Notes: generated by a model not told the origin, from the letters alone. A DNA stretch of 64,000 bases from Pelobacter propionicus DSM 2379 (GCF_000015045.1 NC_008609.1:3523501-3587500), one strand, 5' to 3'; positions 35,419 to 45,952 are shown, numbered from the stretch's first letter. Program-made: numbers and translations.

Positions 35419-36897
35419 TCAGTACTTTGCCTCCAGCACCTTGATGCCGATCCTGCCGATAATGGCGATCAGCGGCGTCATATCCGCCGGAGTATGCCCC
35501 TCGAAGAACTTGAGGTGGGTGGGATCGGCCGGAAGCTGGTTATAGGTGGGGTCCACGCTGACCCAGCGCCCGTCCAGCCAGCTCTCGGCCCAGCTGTGGT
35601 AGAGGAAGCCCTTCCCCTCCAGGGAGACCAGCCCGGACACGAAGCGGGTGGGAATGCCGGCCGCGCGGGCCAGGGCGGTGTAGAGCCGGGCATGGGTCTG
35701 GCAGTTGCCGCTACGGGACTTCATGCTGGCCAGGGCGCTGCCGCCGTCATCCCGACTGTCCTTCAGCCAGTCGGCAGTCCAACTGGCCAGGGCGCGGGCG
35801 ATTTCCGTCTGCCCCGCCTTGCCTTCAGCCAGATTCCTGGCCTGGACCTTCATCTCCGGGGCAGCGGACTCGATCATGTCGGCCGGTTTCAGATACTTCT
35901 CCCGGATAGCGTCCGAATCGACCGCCCCCCCCTGCTGCTGCACGGGAAGCGCGGAACCGGTCCTGACAATGATGCGCCCCTCCCCCGACTTTTCCACGAC
36001 CTGCCCACCCTCCTGCAGCAGCGCCAGACTATCGTTCCAGCCGTTGATCTCCACGGACAGACCGGTGAGCCTGGCCTGGTTTTTCAGGGGCGGTTCGGCC
36101 CGCACCAGGCTGAAGTCATGGATCAGGTCCTTGCGATTGATGGCCAGCATGCCCACGAATGCGCCCAGCGTCCTGCTGTCCTCGGCCCTGGTCATAACCA
36201 GGCCATCGCGCACAGATTCCAGGATCGTGTTGCCCTGGGCATCCACCCAGATGTCGTTGCTCACAAAGGGGTAGAGGTCGTTGCGCAGCTTCAGGCCGGT
36301 CTGGCCGTCAGGGGTCTGTTCCTCACCCAGAACGGTGATCTTGACTTCCTTTACCTTGACCTCCTCCGGGTCGAACGTCAGGACCTGGTAGCTCTTGCCG
36401 GCGGTCACGCCCTGCATCAGCGGATAGATGTTGAGTGCCGGGCCGGGGTAGATCTCCCCCTTGAAGCGGAACATCCTCTCCCTGCTCTTTCCGTTGCTCT
36501 CGCTCCGCACGCGCAGCAGGGAGCCACCGGCCTTGCCCGAAAGACGGGTAAACGTGCCGTTGATGTTCTGTTCGATCTCGAAGGAGCGCAGATTGAGCAT
36601 CTTGCTTACCTGGTAGATTTCCCGGGCACTGGCCTCCTTGGAGAAGCCCATCACCTTCAGGCTGACACTGCCGTCACCTTCCATGCGGTATCCGTCCGCG
36701 GTTTCCGTGATCTTCTGGTGGTAGAAGCCGACCCGCTCGTTATCAACAAAGATGCCGAACCAGCGTTCCGACAGGGGGGGCTGGTTCAGCTTTGTGACCT
36801 GAGCGGCCCGGGACGGGACAGAGGCGACAACGGTCAGGACAAAAGCACACAGCAGACAAGCGGCATATTTCAATAGTGACACTTTTTTCACAGGCAT
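35419..36897 (-). CDS. Transglutaminase-like domain protein, exported
   Basis: A 492-residue protein with a signal peptide (about residues 1-31, ending near PSRAA) and a long N-terminal region of unknown fold. The C-terminal transglutaminase-like core has Cys in GNCQTHARLYTALARAAGI, His in YHSWAESWLDG and Asp in VDPTYNQ, the complete Cys-His-Asp triad. It is probably a periplasmic peptidase or cross-linker; bacterial family members are mostly proteases or amidases. The start at 36897 (GGGGAGA before it) gives a good signal peptide. The 46 codons upstream in the same frame are not protein-like. It is operonic with the PilZ gene. Confidence 0.85.
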   Translation of the reverse strand: MPVKKVSLLKYAACLLCAFVLTVVASVPSRAAQVTKLNQPPLSERWFGIFVDNERVGFYHQKITETADGYRMEGDGSVSLKVMGFSKEASAREIYQVSKMLNLRSFEIEQNINGTFTRLSGKAGGSLLRVRSESNGKSRERMFRFKGEIYPGPALNIYPLMQGVTAGKSYQVLTFDPEEVKVKEVKITVLGEEQTPDGQTGLKLRNDLYPFVSNDIWVDAQGNTILESVRDGLVMTRAEDSRTLGAFVGMLAINRKDLIHDFSLVRAEPPLKNQARLTGLSVEINGWNDSLALLQEGGQVVEKSGEGRIIVRTGSALPVQQQGGAVDSDAIREKYLKPADMIESAAPEMKVQARNLAEGKAGQTEIARALASWTADWLKDSRDDGGSALASMKSRSGNCQTHARLYTALARAAGIPTRFVSGLVSLEGKGFLYHSWAESWLDGRWVSVDPTYNQLPADPTHLKFFEGHTPADMTPLIAIIGRIGIKVLEAKY

Positions 36898-37330
36898 TTC
36901 TCCCCGGGCCCGCGGCCCGTTCGTATGGAATAAAAAAACGCCACTCCGGCGCCCGGGGACAGGAAGGGGGCGAATGGGAAGTGGCGCAGATGCACCATGC
37001 GTGGCATCTGGTGTGGCAATGGTTCTACCCGACACGAGACGGCGCTATCACAGCTCCGTGCAGCATCCTGCGGTCGGCCATGGAGCGACGTCGACCGCGT
37101 GCGCGCTCTCCGCGGCACACGGATTCCGGAAAAGAGTTTCCCGTAACGGGGGGGAACGGTGCTTTCAGATCGGCCTGAGCAGCCGGTGACCGTCATGGCG
37201 GGCAAAAGGTGCATACACGCTTGTATCCCAATTCACCGCCAAACACAATTTCAAAATCAGCCCCAACGCCGGGAACACCCCCTGGAGAGCCGGTATCGAG
37301 ACGGCGCAACCCGTCGTCGCAGAAAACAAT
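36898..37330. other. Gene-free stretch upstream of the transglutaminase gene
   Basis: About 430 bases, presumably the promoter and leader of the minus-strand transglutaminase-PilZ unit. Near 36927-36950 the minus strand shows GCGCC/GGCG(T) followed by seven T residues, a weak terminator-like hairpin inside the leader. No c-di-GMP (GEMM) riboswitch consensus was recognised. No gene was seen. Confidence 0.4.
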
Positions 37331-37996
37331 TTACAAAAGCGGTTCCCGGGCCAGACGCTTCATCTCGGCAATGGTAGCACCGTAGTCCTGGCTGCCGAAG
37401 ACCGCACTGCCGGCCACGAACACGTCCGCGCCGGCATGGGACACCTGGGCGATGTTGGAGATCTTGACCCCGCCGTCCACCTCCAATTCAGCCTCGCAAC
37501 CGCGGCGGTCCAGCATGGCCCGCAGGGCGTGGATCTTGGGCAGGCAGCCGTCGATGAAGCTCTGTCCGCCGAAACCGGGGTTAACCGTCATCAGCAGTAC
37601 CAGATCAAGGTCGTCCAGCACATACTCGAGGCACTGCAGCGGCGTGGCCGGATTGAGGGCAACGCCGGGACGCTTGCCCAGGGATCTGATCAGCTGCACG
37701 GTGCGGTGCAGATGGTATACCGCCTCGGCGTGCACCACGATGATATCGGCGCCCGCGGCGGCAAAGTCCGGGATGTAGCGATCGGGGTTCTCGATCATCA
37801 GATGCACGTCCAGCGGCAGGTCGGTCACCCGGCGGGCAGCCTCCACCACCAGCGGGCCGATGGTGATATTGGGAACGAAATGGCCGTCCATGACGTCCAC
37901 ATGGACATAGTCGGCGCCTGCTGCCTCCAGGCTGCGGATCTCTTCGCCCAGCCGGGAAAAATCGGCGGAGAGGATCGAAGGGGCTATCTTCTTCAT
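37331..37996 (-). CDS. rpe: Ribulose-phosphate 3-epimerase
   Basis: TIM-barrel enzyme interconverting ribulose-5-phosphate and xylulose-5-phosphate in the pentose phosphate pathway. The 221-residue product begins [17 protein letters not shown], has the metal-binding [13 protein letters not shown] and [13 protein letters not shown], and VDGGVKISN near residue 175: all metal and catalytic residues are in place. The start at 37996 fits the family N-terminus. It is the third gene of htpX-rsmB-rpe, 35 bases after rsmB. Confidence 0.96.
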   Translation of the reverse strand: MKKIAPSILSADFSRLGEEIRSLEAAGADYVHVDVMDGHFVPNITIGPLVVEAARRVTDLPLDVHLMIENPDRYIPDFAAAGADIIVVHAEAVYHLHRTVQLIRSLGKRPGVALNPATPLQCLEYVLDDLDLVLLMTVNPGFGGQSFIDGCLPKIHALRAMLDRRGCEAELEVDGGVKISNIAQVSHAGADVFVAGSAVFGSQDYGATIAEMKRLAREPLL

Positions 37997-38031
37997 GGGT
38001 GCAATACTCCCTGATGTGTAGTTGGTGGTAC

Positions 38032-39390
38032 TTAGCGCTTGATGAGCCTGGCGGCGAAGAAGCCGTCCATGCCATGACAATGGGGCCAGGAACGCAGCAT
38101 CCCCTCCCGGGTGAACAGTTCGCTCCAGCAGGGGTAGACCTGGTTCAGGTCTTCCAGAATCACGCCATCCTGGCGGGAGAGGAAAGCGTGCAGCACGGCC
38201 TCATTCTCCTCCCGGCTGGTGGAGCAGGTGGAATAGACCAGCCTGCCGCCCGGCTTGAGCATTCTGACCGCGTTGGCGAACATGCGCCGTTGGGTCTCGG
38301 CCAAACGGGTGAGATCCTCCGGCCGGAGCCGCCATTTGGCCTCGGGATTGCGGCGGATGACTCCCAGGCCGGAGCAGGGGGCGTCCAGCAGGACCCTGTC
38401 GAAGGAGTCGACGGGAAACGCCGCGCTGTTGAGCAGGTCGGCCCTGCGGGTACGGATGATGCTGATTCCCAGCCGGTGGGCGCTCTCCTGGATCAGGGGG
38501 AGTTTGACGCCGGAGACGTCCATGGCCAGCAGCTCGCCGCGATCATTCATCAGCTGGGCCAAGTGGGTGGCCTTGCCCCCCGGCGCGGCGCAGGCATCCA
38601 GTATCCGCTCCCCCGGACGCGGGTCCAGAAGCAGTCCCGCCATCTGGGAGGCCTCGTCCTGAACAGCGAAGAGCCCCTCGTGAAAGCCGGGCAGGGAGGT
38701 AATCTGGTGCCGGCCCTCCACCAGGATGCCGTGGGGAGAGAAGCGACAGGGAGTGGCCTGGATGCCGTTGGTGGAAAACTTCACCAGCAGGTCGTCCCGA
38801 CTGATGGCCAGCGTGTTGGCGCGCAGGGCCAGGGGCGCCTGGCGCGACGAGGCCTCTGCCAGAGCCTCGGCCTCCTCAACGCCCAACTGGTCGATCCACT
38901 GCCTCACCAGCCAGAGAGGATGGGAATGGCGGGCGGCGATGGATTCGGCAGGCATCGCCAGCGGATCGGGGAAAGGGATGTCATCCCCGCGGCGTAGGTA
39001 ATTGCGCAGCACGGCGTTCACCAGCCCGCTGGCGCGGGGCAGGGTTTTCTTGGCCAGATTGACCGACTCGTTAACCGCCGCTGATTCGGGGATTCGGTCC
39101 AGGTAGACCAGCTGGTACAGCCCCACCCGCAAGAGGATCAGCGCCTGCGGTTCCAGCCGGGAGAGCGGCTGGGTGAGCAGGCTGGAGAGGATGTGGTCCA
39201 GGGTTCCCTGGCGACGTAGCGCGCCGAAGACCAGTTCGGCGAACAGGCCCCGGTCAGGGCCGGTAAGCCCGCCGGACTCCAGTTCGCGGTCCATGAGCTG
39301 GTCGGCATAGCATCCCTCTCGCTGGATCCGCAGCAGGACCGAGCAGGCCGACTGGCGCGGGTTGGAGCGCTTCAGGTCGGGGGCGCTCAC
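38032..39390 (-). CDS. rsmB: 16S rRNA m5C967 methyltransferase RsmB
   Basis: SAM-dependent enzyme that methylates C967 of 16S rRNA. The 452-residue protein has an N-terminal NusB-like RNA-binding domain (about 1-140) and a catalytic domain with [16 protein letters not shown] (SAM site, about 258-273), DAPCSGLGV (about 318-326, first Cys) and [12 protein letters not shown] (about 386-397, catalytic Cys). GTG start overlapping the htpX stop (GTGA). Confidence 0.95.
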   Translation of the reverse strand: MSAPDLKRSNPRQSACSVLLRIQREGCYADQLMDRELESGGLTGPDRGLFAELVFGALRRQGTLDHILSSLLTQPLSRLEPQALILLRVGLYQLVYLDRIPESAAVNESVNLAKKTLPRASGLVNAVLRNYLRRGDDIPFPDPLAMPAESIAARHSHPLWLVRQWIDQLGVEEAEALAEASSRQAPLALRANTLAISRDDLLVKFSTNGIQATPCRFSPHGILVEGRHQITSLPGFHEGLFAVQDEASQMAGLLLDPRPGERILDACAAPGGKATHLAQLMNDRGELLAMDVSGVKLPLIQESAHRLGISIIRTRRADLLNSAAFPVDSFDRVLLDAPCSGLGVIRRNPEAKWRLRPEDLTRLAETQRRMFANAVRMLKPGGRLVYSTCSTSREENEAVLHAFLSRQDGVILEDLNQVYPCWSELFTREGMLRSWPHCHGMDGFFAARLIKR

Positions 39391-40235
39391 GAGCGGCCCA
39401 TCCGGGCCATCTCCTGCAGACGCGCGATGCGCTCCTGCATGGGGGGATGGGTGGAGAAGAGCGTCATCAGGCCACCACCGGTCAGGGGGTTTACGATGAA
39501 CATGTGCGCCGTGGCGGCATTGGCATGCATGGGAATCTGGCGGTTGCCCATCTCCAGCTTTGCCAGGGCATTGGCCAGGGAGAGCGGATTACCGCAGATG
39601 CTGGCTCCACCTGCATCGGCACCGTACTCGCGGGAGCGGGAGATGGCCATCTGCACCAGCATGGCGGCCAGAGGTGCCAGGATGGCCATCACCAGCGCAC
39701 CCATGCCCCCACCGTCGTCATCATCGCCCCGGCCGCCGAACATGGCGCCCCACTGGGCCATGTGGGCCATGTAGGTGATGGCGCCGGCAAAGGTGGCTGC
39801 AATGGTCTGGATCAGGATGTCGCGGTTCTTGACGTGGGCCAGTTCGTGGGCCATGACCCCGGCCAACTCCTCTTCGCTGAGGATGCGCAGGATGCCGCTG
39901 GTGGCCGCCACCGCGGCGTGCTCGGGATTACGACCCGTGGCAAAGGCATTGGGGGTATCGGAATCGATCACATACACCTTGGGCATGGGCAGGCCGGCCC
40001 GCTGGGCCAGGCGGCGCACCAGGCCGTAGAAGCGCGGATCGTCCCGCTCGCTGATCTCATGCGCCCCATACATGGAGAGCACCATCTTGTCCGAAAACCA
40101 GTAGGAGAAGAAGTTCATACCGGCAGCCATGACAAAAGCCAGGGTCATGCCGTTCCTGCCCCCCAGCGCCCCCCCCAGCATGACCATCATGACCGTAAGC
40201 AGCGCCATCAGGAAAGTCGTCTTCAGTGTGTTCAT
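39387..40235 (-). CDS. htpX: HtpX-type membrane zinc protease
   Basis: Inner-membrane M48 metalloprotease in membrane protein quality control. The 282-residue sequence has two N-terminal helices (from residues 4 and 32), the zinc motif [12 protein letters not shown] (about 133-144), two further helices, and the third ligand region [11 protein letters not shown]. The start at 40235, with GAGGAA upstream, matches the family. A longer frame (26 codons) upstream is low in protein-like character. The gene heads the htpX-rsmB-rpe operon, divergent from ndk. Confidence 0.95.
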   Translation of the reverse strand: MNTLKTTFLMALLTVMMVMLGGALGGRNGMTLAFVMAAGMNFFSYWFSDKMVLSMYGAHEISERDDPRFYGLVRRLAQRAGLPMPKVYVIDSDTPNAFATGRNPEHAAVAATSGILRILSEEELAGVMAHELAHVKNRDILIQTIAATFAGAITYMAHMAQWGAMFGGRGDDDDGGGMGALVMAILAPLAAMLVQMAISRSREYGADAGGASICGNPLSLANALAKLEMGNRQIPMHANAATAHMFIVNPLTGGGLMTLFSTHPPMQERIARLQEMARMGRS

Positions 40236-40362
40236 AGTCGGTTCCTCACTTCGTGCGGGTGTTGATGCCGTTCCGGTTCCCGTAATAGTAATGATTGTGG
40301 TCGCAAAGCGCAAGGGCGGGGGAGAAGATAGGACCCGGCTGCTCCGCGGGGAGGCAAAACCC

Positions 40363-40392
40363 TTGACAGTTGCGGAAGCGGGGTGGTATCCG
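40363..40392 (+). promoter_or_regulatory. Candidate promoter of ndk
   Basis: A perfect TTGACA (40363-40368), an 18-base spacer, then TATCCG in a TG-n context (TGGTATCC). The -10 is poor; the ndk start is about 35 bases downstream. Confidence 0.4.
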
Positions 40393-40426
40393 GTGACTCT
40401 GCCATTACAGAATCAGGGGAGGAACC

Positions 40427-40840
40427 ATGGAACGGACATTCGCCATCATCAAGCCGGATGCGGTGGAACGCAGGCTGGCCGGCACGGTCATCGACCGCAT
40501 CGAGGCCAACGGCTTCACCATCGTCGGCATGAAGAAGATCAAACTAAGCAAGGAGCAGGCCGGAGGTTTCTACTGCGTCCACCGGGAACGACCCTTCTTC
40601 GGTGAACTGTGCGACTTCATGTCCCGCAGCCCGGTGATCGTGCTCTGCCTGGAGAAGGAAAACGCCATCGCCGACTGGCGAAAGCTGATGGGGGCCACCA
40701 ATCCGGCCAACGCCGAACCGGGCACCATCCGCAGGGATTTCGCCCTCAGCCTGAGCGAGAACTCGGCCCACGGCTCCGACGCCCCGGAAACCGCCGCCTT
40801 CGAGATCGCCTACTTCTTCAACGCCCTGGAGTTGGTCTGA
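40427..40840 (+). CDS. ndk: Nucleoside diphosphate kinase
   Basis: Transfers the gamma phosphate among nucleoside triphosphates. The 137-residue protein has the family N-terminus [33 protein letters not shown] (near 85-101), and the active-site histidine in SENSAHGSD (about 110-118). AGGGGAGG is upstream of the ATG. It is a single-gene unit between divergent htpX and convergent miaA. About 210 bases after it contain no gene. Confidence 0.97.
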   Translation: MERTFAIIKPDAVERRLAGTVIDRIEANGFTIVGMKKIKLSKEQAGGFYCVHRERPFFGELCDFMSRSPVIVLCLEKENAIADWRKLMGATNPANAEPGTIRRDFALSLSENSAHGSDAPETAAFEIAYFFNALELV

Positions 40841-41051
40841 TCTTTCTGCTTTACGCAGCAATGCACTAAACCCAAAATTCGGCAGATGAGGCGGTCCTTC
40901 GTTCGCTCCAGATCCCTGATCCTGTGGTTCCACGGCTCATTCCGCGACAGCCGGAAACTCGCCCTCCGGGCTCAGACAGTCCGGCTGCCTTCCGCTGCAT
41001 TTCGCCGGGAACCACGACGGATCATGGATAAGTCGCTCGCTACGGACAGCC

Positions 41052-41993
41052 TCACCTGCCGGTTGCAAGATGGTAGCTGTTGTCCAGAATCACCCGCCGT
41101 GCCTCGCTCAGGGGACCTCCCCCACCGTCGACCCAGTTGATCGCCACCCCGTTGCGCTCCATCCTGCGGAACCAGGTCTCCTGGCGCTTGGCGAAGTCAT
41201 GGATGGCGCTGTTCAGCTTCTGGAACAGGTCGTTGCGGCTAAGTTCATCCCGCAGATACATCCCCACGAAGCGGTACTCCAGGCCGTAGTAGTCCAGCCG
41301 CTCCCAGGGCACCCCCCCGTCGTTCAGCCGCCGCACCTCCTCGATCATTCCGCTCTCCAGGCGCTGGCGCAGCCGCTCCGTAATCCTGCGGCGCAGTTCG
41401 GCCCGCTCCCAGCGGATGCCGATCACCAGGGGGCGCAGATCGGGAAACGGTTCGTCATCCCCTGCGCAGTCCGCCTGGAAGCGGGCTATCTCCAGGGCGC
41501 GGATGGTGCGTTGCCGGTCCACGAGGTCGGTGCTGTTGTGCAGCCCGGGGCGGAATTCACGCAGGCGGGACGCCAACTCCCCGTCGCCGACCCCCTCCAG
41601 AGAAGCCCGCCACTCCCGGTCCTCGGGGACCTCATGCATGCGGTAACGCCTGAGCGCCGCGTCCAGGTACATGCCGGTGCCGCCGCAGAGGAGCGGCAAG
41701 CGCCCCCGACCGCAAATATCCCCCACAGCCTCAAGGAACAGCCGCTGGAAGGCGAACACGCTGAACTCCTCCCCCGGCTCCAGGATGTCGATCAGGTGGT
41801 GGTGGACCTCGCCGTACTCGTGCAGGTCCTTGCCGGTGCCGATGTCCATGCGCCGGAAAACCTGGCGGGAGTCGGCGGAGATGATCTCCCCCCCCAGTTC
41901 CCGGGCCAGATTAACGGCCAGCCGGGTCTTGCCCGAGGCGGTGGGACCAAGGATGGTCAGCAGGTTGAAGCGGGGGGCGTTGGACACGTTCAA
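41052..41993 (-). CDS. miaA: tRNA dimethylallyltransferase MiaA
   Basis: Adds a dimethylallyl group to A37 of tRNAs reading UNN codons. The 313-residue protein has the P-loop ILGPTASGKTRLAV (near 14-27), SADSRQVFRRMDIGTGKDL (near 39-57), the DLVDRQRTIRALEIARF helix, and the tRNA-binding ETWFR near the C-terminus. The DSRQVF and GTGKDLHEYGEV sequences deviate from the commonest DSxQVY/GTAKP form, suggesting a divergent branch. It starts with TTG overlapping the mscS stop (TTGA); an in-frame GTG is two codons later. Confidence 0.92.
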   Translation of the reverse strand: MNVSNAPRFNLLTILGPTASGKTRLAVNLARELGGEIISADSRQVFRRMDIGTGKDLHEYGEVHHHLIDILEPGEEFSVFAFQRLFLEAVGDICGRGRLPLLCGGTGMYLDAALRRYRMHEVPEDREWRASLEGVGDGELASRLREFRPGLHNSTDLVDRQRTIRALEIARFQADCAGDDEPFPDLRPLVIGIRWERAELRRRITERLRQRLESGMIEEVRRLNDGGVPWERLDYYGLEYRFVGMYLRDELSRNDLFQKLNSAIHDFAKRQETWFRRMERNGVAINWVDGGGGPLSEARRVILDNSYHLATGR

Positions 41994-43135
41994 TTCGTTT
42001 CTGCCTCACGGGGGAGTTGCCCTGTCTCCGGTTCAAACCGATCTTCACCGCCACGGATATAGATGCTGCGGCTGGGGAAGGCGATCTCCAGGCCGAGGCC
42101 GTCCAGGATCTCCATGATCCTGAGGCTGACATCCTGGCGGGTCTCCAGGTATTCGCCCCAGACCACGCTCCTGGTGAAACAGTAGACCATGATGTCCAGG
42201 GAGGAGGCGCCGAAGTCGGTGAAGTTGACCAGGAAGAAATCCTGATCGATGGCCGGATGTTCGCGCAGCATGGTACGGATCTGGTTGACCGCCTGCCTCA
42301 TCTGCTTCGGTTTCGTCTCGTAGGTTACGCCGACGGTGATATTGATGCGCCGGTTCGGTCTGCGGCTGATGTTGTCCACTGCCAGGTTGGCGATCACGTT
42401 GTTCGGCACGGTGATCTGGGTTTTCTCGAAGGTACGTATCTTGGTTGAGCGAAACCCCACCTCTTCCACGATCCCCTCCAGGTCACCCGCCTTGATCCAG
42501 TCCCCCACATGGAAGGGGCGGTCGAGCAGGATCATCAGCGAGCCGAAGATGTTGGAGAGGGTGTCCTTTGCGGCCAGGGCCACCGCCAGGCCACCGATGC
42601 CGAAGGAGGCCAGCAGGCCGGAGATGGAGTAGCCCAGGTTCTGGATGGTCATGATGAAGGCAAGGAAGACGACGAACGCCCGGATGCTCTTGCGCACGAA
42701 GGGGAGCAGGTGGTCGTCCAGGGTCGATTCGGTCTTGCGGACCCACCCCTCCAGGAAGGTTTCCACCAGCCCCACCAGGTTGTACAGCGCCCAGGCCAAG
42801 TCGAAGGTCACCAGCACCTTGAACAGGGATATGGCTCCCCCTTTCAGGTCCATCGGCTGGGACGGCAGGCGCAGCACGTGGATCGCTACAATGAAGCCGA
42901 TGATCACCAGCAGCCACTCGGCCGGCTGGCGGATTGCCTGGAAGAACAGGTCGTCGTAGCGGCTCCTGGTCTTCTCTGCCAGGGGAAAGACAACCTTGAA
43001 AAACAGGTGGTTGAGGATCTTCTTCAGGATAAATGACAGAAACAGTACGAGAAAGGCCCCGGCGAAGCGGCTCAGGCTGATGCCGAGGAAGGTCTGTCGC
43101 AGAATGGATTCCGCGGTGCTGTACAACTCTCTCAT
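41990..43135 (-). CDS. MscS-family mechanosensitive channel (small)
   Basis: A 381-residue inner-membrane channel opened by membrane tension. Several N-terminal helices precede the pore helix IGGLAVALAAKDTLSNIFGSLMILLDRPF (from about residue 180), then the beta domain (GDWIKAGDLEGIVEEVGFR) and the alpha-beta C-terminal domain. GGGAGG lies upstream of the chosen ATG at 43135. The longer frame to 43195 lacks a ribosome-binding site. It is coupled to miaA by a 4-base overlap. A second, larger MscS homologue lies at 56.2-57.9 kb. Confidence 0.92.
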   Translation of the reverse strand: MRELYSTAESILRQTFLGISLSRFAGAFLVLFLSFILKKILNHLFFKVVFPLAEKTRSRYDDLFFQAIRQPAEWLLVIIGFIVAIHVLRLPSQPMDLKGGAISLFKVLVTFDLAWALYNLVGLVETFLEGWVRKTESTLDDHLLPFVRKSIRAFVVFLAFIMTIQNLGYSISGLLASFGIGGLAVALAAKDTLSNIFGSLMILLDRPFHVGDWIKAGDLEGIVEEVGFRSTKIRTFEKTQITVPNNVIANLAVDNISRRPNRRINITVGVTYETKPKQMRQAVNQIRTMLREHPAIDQDFFLVNFTDFGASSLDIMVYCFTRSVVWGEYLETRQDVSLRIMEILDGLGLEIAFPSRSIYIRGGEDRFEPETGQLPREAETN

Positions 43136-43324
43136 ATCGACACCTCCCTGGGATTCAGGAAGGTATCCTTTACCAGATGGAGAACGGGATTGCAAGGGTG
43201 CCGGGCGTCGGAACGGCTATTTTTTTCCTTGTAAAACGTTGCGTTATCGGTTTTGTGGGGGCACATAACAAGGGGGCCGCAGCGTGCGGCGAGGCAGTCA
43301 GCGACGCGTCGGGGAGGGGGGAAC

Positions 43325-43852
43325 ATGGAACAGAGCAGCTATCGCATCGTCCTTTTGGGTGTCGCTTCCGGCACCGACCCCCTGGTGGTGAGGCAGCAGT
43401 TGGCCCGCGCCTTTCGCGCCTCGCCGGAGAAGGTCGGGCAGGCGCTGGAACGGGTTCCGTTGGTGGTGAAGTCGGGGCTGGATCAAGGCTCAGCCCATGC
43501 GTTCCGGGATCTCATCGAGGGGGCGGCGGGAGCTTGCAGGGTTGAGGCGGTGCCTTTGGAGACGGCTGTTTCTTCTCCGGTATCCCCGGCAACGGAGAAA
43601 ACCGTGAACTGCCCCAACTGCGGCTATGCGGCACGCGGTCCCGACGATCCCCTGGTGACGGCCCATGGAGGTCAGGGGGAGTGCCCTGCATGCGGCATCA
43701 TCGTCTCCAATTTATGCCAGGAGCAAAGCGTCCTGAAACGGCCGGGAGACGATACCGCCGGCAACGCGGGGTGTCCGGAATCCCGTCAGGCGCGGGAGAC
43801 CTTTCAGGCCAGGCTCACAATTGGCCAGTATACGCGTACAAAAATAATTTAA
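43325..43852 (+). CDS. Hypothetical protein with zinc-ribbon motif
   Basis: A 175-residue protein of unknown function. Residues 1-75 (MEQSSYRIVLLGVASG and onward) resemble an alpha-beta ligand-binding fold often seen in Geobacter-type proteins. A two-knuckle zinc ribbon follows: CPNCGY, about 25 residues, CPACGI. The start has GGGGAGG upstream; the open frame before it is not protein-like. The last 20 residues are low-complexity. It is divergent from mscS and convergent with uvrC. Confidence 0.65.
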   Translation: MEQSSYRIVLLGVASGTDPLVVRQQLARAFRASPEKVGQALERVPLVVKSGLDQGSAHAFRDLIEGAAGACRVEAVPLETAVSSPVSPATEKTVNCPNCGYAARGPDDPLVTAHGGQGECPACGIIVSNLCQEQSVLKRPGDDTAGNAGCPESRQARETFQARLTIGQYTRTKII

Positions 43853-44043
43853 ACAGACTGTTTTTTCCGCATCGGGGCAGCTATAGTTCAACCATAGGGA
43901 TGAAAAAGCCACAATCAAAAGGAGGTTTTATCTGTTACATGGAAGACTCTCCACCCGACTCGATGCACACATAGGCGGTAACCACGATCCGATCAGAGCA
44001 TGAATCGGATAGATGCCCGAAAAGGGAATAACACTCACAAACG
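43853..44043. other. No firm gene; short ORF behind AAAGGAGG
   Basis: The stretch holds AAAAGGAGG near 43917 and an 11-codon frame (MEDSPPDSMHT) starting 13 bases later at about 43939, followed by a strong terminator. TATAGT lies near 43881. It may be a small transcript, but the peptide is too short to judge. Confidence 0.3.
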
Positions 44044-44075
44044 AAGCCCACCTGATTGACCAGGTGGGCTTTTTC
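44044..44075. terminator. Rho-independent terminator before uvrC end
   Basis: AAGCCCACCTG/CAGGTGGGCTT, an 11-base-pair perfect stem with an ATTGAC loop, followed by TTTT on the plus strand. On the minus strand the stem is followed by CGTTTG, so it may also serve uvrC. Confidence 0.9.
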
Positions 44076-44107
44076 ATGCCCGGAATGCCGAGTAGTTCTT
44101 GCGGGCC

Positions 44108-45952
44108 TCACTCCTCACCTTTCTCTCCGTGCAACCAGTCGAAGACGGCTTCCGCCGTTGTCCGGCTCATTCCTTCAACCGCGACGATCTCCTCCAGGCT
44201 GGCCTGCTTCAGCAACTGCAGACTGCCGAAGCGCTTCAAAAGCGCGGCGCGCCGCTTTGAACCTATACCAGCTACGCCCTCGATGGCCGAGGCGATCCCC
44301 TCCTTGCCCCGCAGGGTGCGGTGGTAGCCGATGGCGAAGCGGTGCGCCTCGTCGCGGATGGCTGCCAGGAGCAGAAGCGGGCCCGAGTTCTGGCGCAGCA
44401 CCACAGGATTCCTACGCCCCGGCAGGAAGACCCGTTCGTCGCTCTTGCGCAGCTCCTCCGCCTCCGCATCCCGCTCCACCCGGCTTTTGGCCAGCGAAAC
44501 CAGATCAATGCGCCCTTCCAGCCCCAGCTCAGCTATTATCTGGGCAACGGCGTTCAGCTGGCCGATGCCGCCGTCAACAACCACCAGGTCGGGCAGCGGC
44601 TCCGCCTCCAGTTTCTCCGGCCTGAAGCGGCGCGAAAAGACTTCCGCCAGCATGGCGAAGTCGTTCTGCCCCTCCACATGGCGGATGCGGTAGCGCCGGT
44701 AGTGGGGCTTGTCGGGGCGGCCCTCGCTGAAGACCACTCCGCTCCCCACGGAGAAGCGCCCCTGGATGGTGGAGATGTCATAGCACTCGATGCGCCGCGG
44801 CAGGCGCGTCAGCTTCAGCCGTTGCCGCAGCGCCTCCAGCACGGCATCAGCCGCGGCCTGTTTCTCGTCCCGCTCCCTAAGCTGGGTGGCGGCATTCTTG
44901 CCGGCCAGCTCCACCAGCTCGCGCTTGACGCCCCGCAGCGGCCGGGCTATGACGACCCTCTTCCCCCTGGACTCGGACAGCAGTTCGGCCAGGGGCGCCC
45001 CGTCCTCGATCTCCAGCGGCAGATGGATCTCATCCGGAATGAAGGTCCCCTCCCGGTAGTACTGGCGCAGGAAGGAGGCGATCCCCTCGGCGTCATCCAG
45101 CTCCCAGTTCAGGCTGAACTGGCGGCTCCCGGTGAGCACGCCGCCACGGATGAAGAGCAGCGCCAGCTGCAGCCGCGGGCCATCACGGTGGAAACCGAGC
45201 ACATCACAGTCCCCGCCACGGGTAACCATCTTCTGCTTCTCCACGGTGACCTGGATGGAGCGCAGCAGGTTGCGCCAGCGGGCGGCCTCCTCGAAGCGCA
45301 GCTGGTCGGAAGCCTCCAGCATGCGGCGCTTGAACTCCGCCACCAGCTGCTTGCTCTTCCCCTCCAGAAAGAGCATGGCCCCCTCCACCAGCGTGGCGTA
45401 GTCAGCGGCGGTGACCAGGCCGGCGCAGGGGGCGCTGCACTGGCCGATCTGGTGGTACAGGCAGGGGCGCTTGCGGGCCATGCAGCGGGTCAGGGGATAG
45501 TGGCGAAGGGGGAACATGCGCAGGAGCTGGCGCAGCACGTCCCGGGCCGCCGAAGCCGAGGCATAGGGACCGAAATAGCGGGCCGAGTCACGGGGAATCT
45601 TGCGCACCAGGGTGAAGCGGGGGAACGGCTCGGCCGGGTCCAAGCGCAGGGAGAAGTAGGTCTTGTCATCCTTCAGGTCCAGGTTGTAGCGAGGGCGGTG
45701 CTGCTTGATCAGCGTATTCTCCAGCAGCAGGGCCTCCTTCTCCGTATCGGTCAGCACGATGTCGATGTCGACGCACCTGGCCATCAGGAACCTGACCTGA
45801 TAACGGGAATCGGCTGACGCGCCGAAGTAGGAGCGCACGCGCTGGCGCAGGCTGCGCGCCTTGCCAACGTACAGTATCTCGCCCCCGGCATCGCGCATAA
45901 TGTACACGCCCGGCGCGGCCGGCAGTTGCCGTATCTTGTCCTCAAGAGCCAT
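44108..45952 (-). CDS. uvrC: UvrABC excinuclease subunit C
   Basis: Makes both incisions in nucleotide excision repair. The 614-residue product has the N-terminal GIY-YIG nuclease ([19 protein letters not shown]), a cysteine cluster [20 protein letters not shown] (about 149-168), the UVR domain (about 198-235), the RNase H-like 5' nuclease ([24 protein letters not shown]-like region) and C-terminal helix-hairpin-helix repeats. I start at ATG 45952 ([11 protein letters not shown]); an ATG three codons earlier is equally possible, and both have weak ribosome-binding sites. The frame extends further upstream without family resemblance. Confidence 0.95.
   Translation of the reverse strand: MALEDKIRQLPAAPGVYIMRDAGGEILYVGKARSLRQRVRSYFGASADSRYQVRFLMARCVDIDIVLTDTEKEALLLENTLIKQHRPRYNLDLKDDKTYFSLRLDPAEPFPRFTLVRKIPRDSARYFGPYASASAARDVLRQLLRMFPLRHYPLTRCMARKRPCLYHQIGQCSAPCAGLVTAADYATLVEGAMLFLEGKSKQLVAEFKRRMLEASDQLRFEEAARWRNLLRSIQVTVEKQKMVTRGGDCDVLGFHRDGPRLQLALLFIRGGVLTGSRQFSLNWELDDAEGIASFLRQYYREGTFIPDEIHLPLEIEDGAPLAELLSESRGKRVVIARPLRGVKRELVELAGKNAATQLRERDEKQAAADAVLEALRQRLKLTRLPRRIECYDISTIQGRFSVGSGVVFSEGRPDKPHYRRYRIRHVEGQNDFAMLAEVFSRRFRPEKLEAEPLPDLVVVDGGIGQLNAVAQIIAELGLEGRIDLVSLAKSRVERDAEAEELRKSDERVFLPGRRNPVVLRQNSGPLLLLAAIRDEAHRFAIGYHRTLRGKEGIASAIEGVAGIGSKRRAALLKRFGSLQLLKQASLEEIVAVEGMSRTTAEAVFDWLHGEKGEE

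Noticed and set aside
36898-37330. c-di-GMP (GEMM) riboswitch upstream of the transglutaminase-PilZ unit
   Set aside because: The expected conserved CGCAAAG-type and GGTAG-type elements are absent. Only a weak terminator-like hairpin remains.
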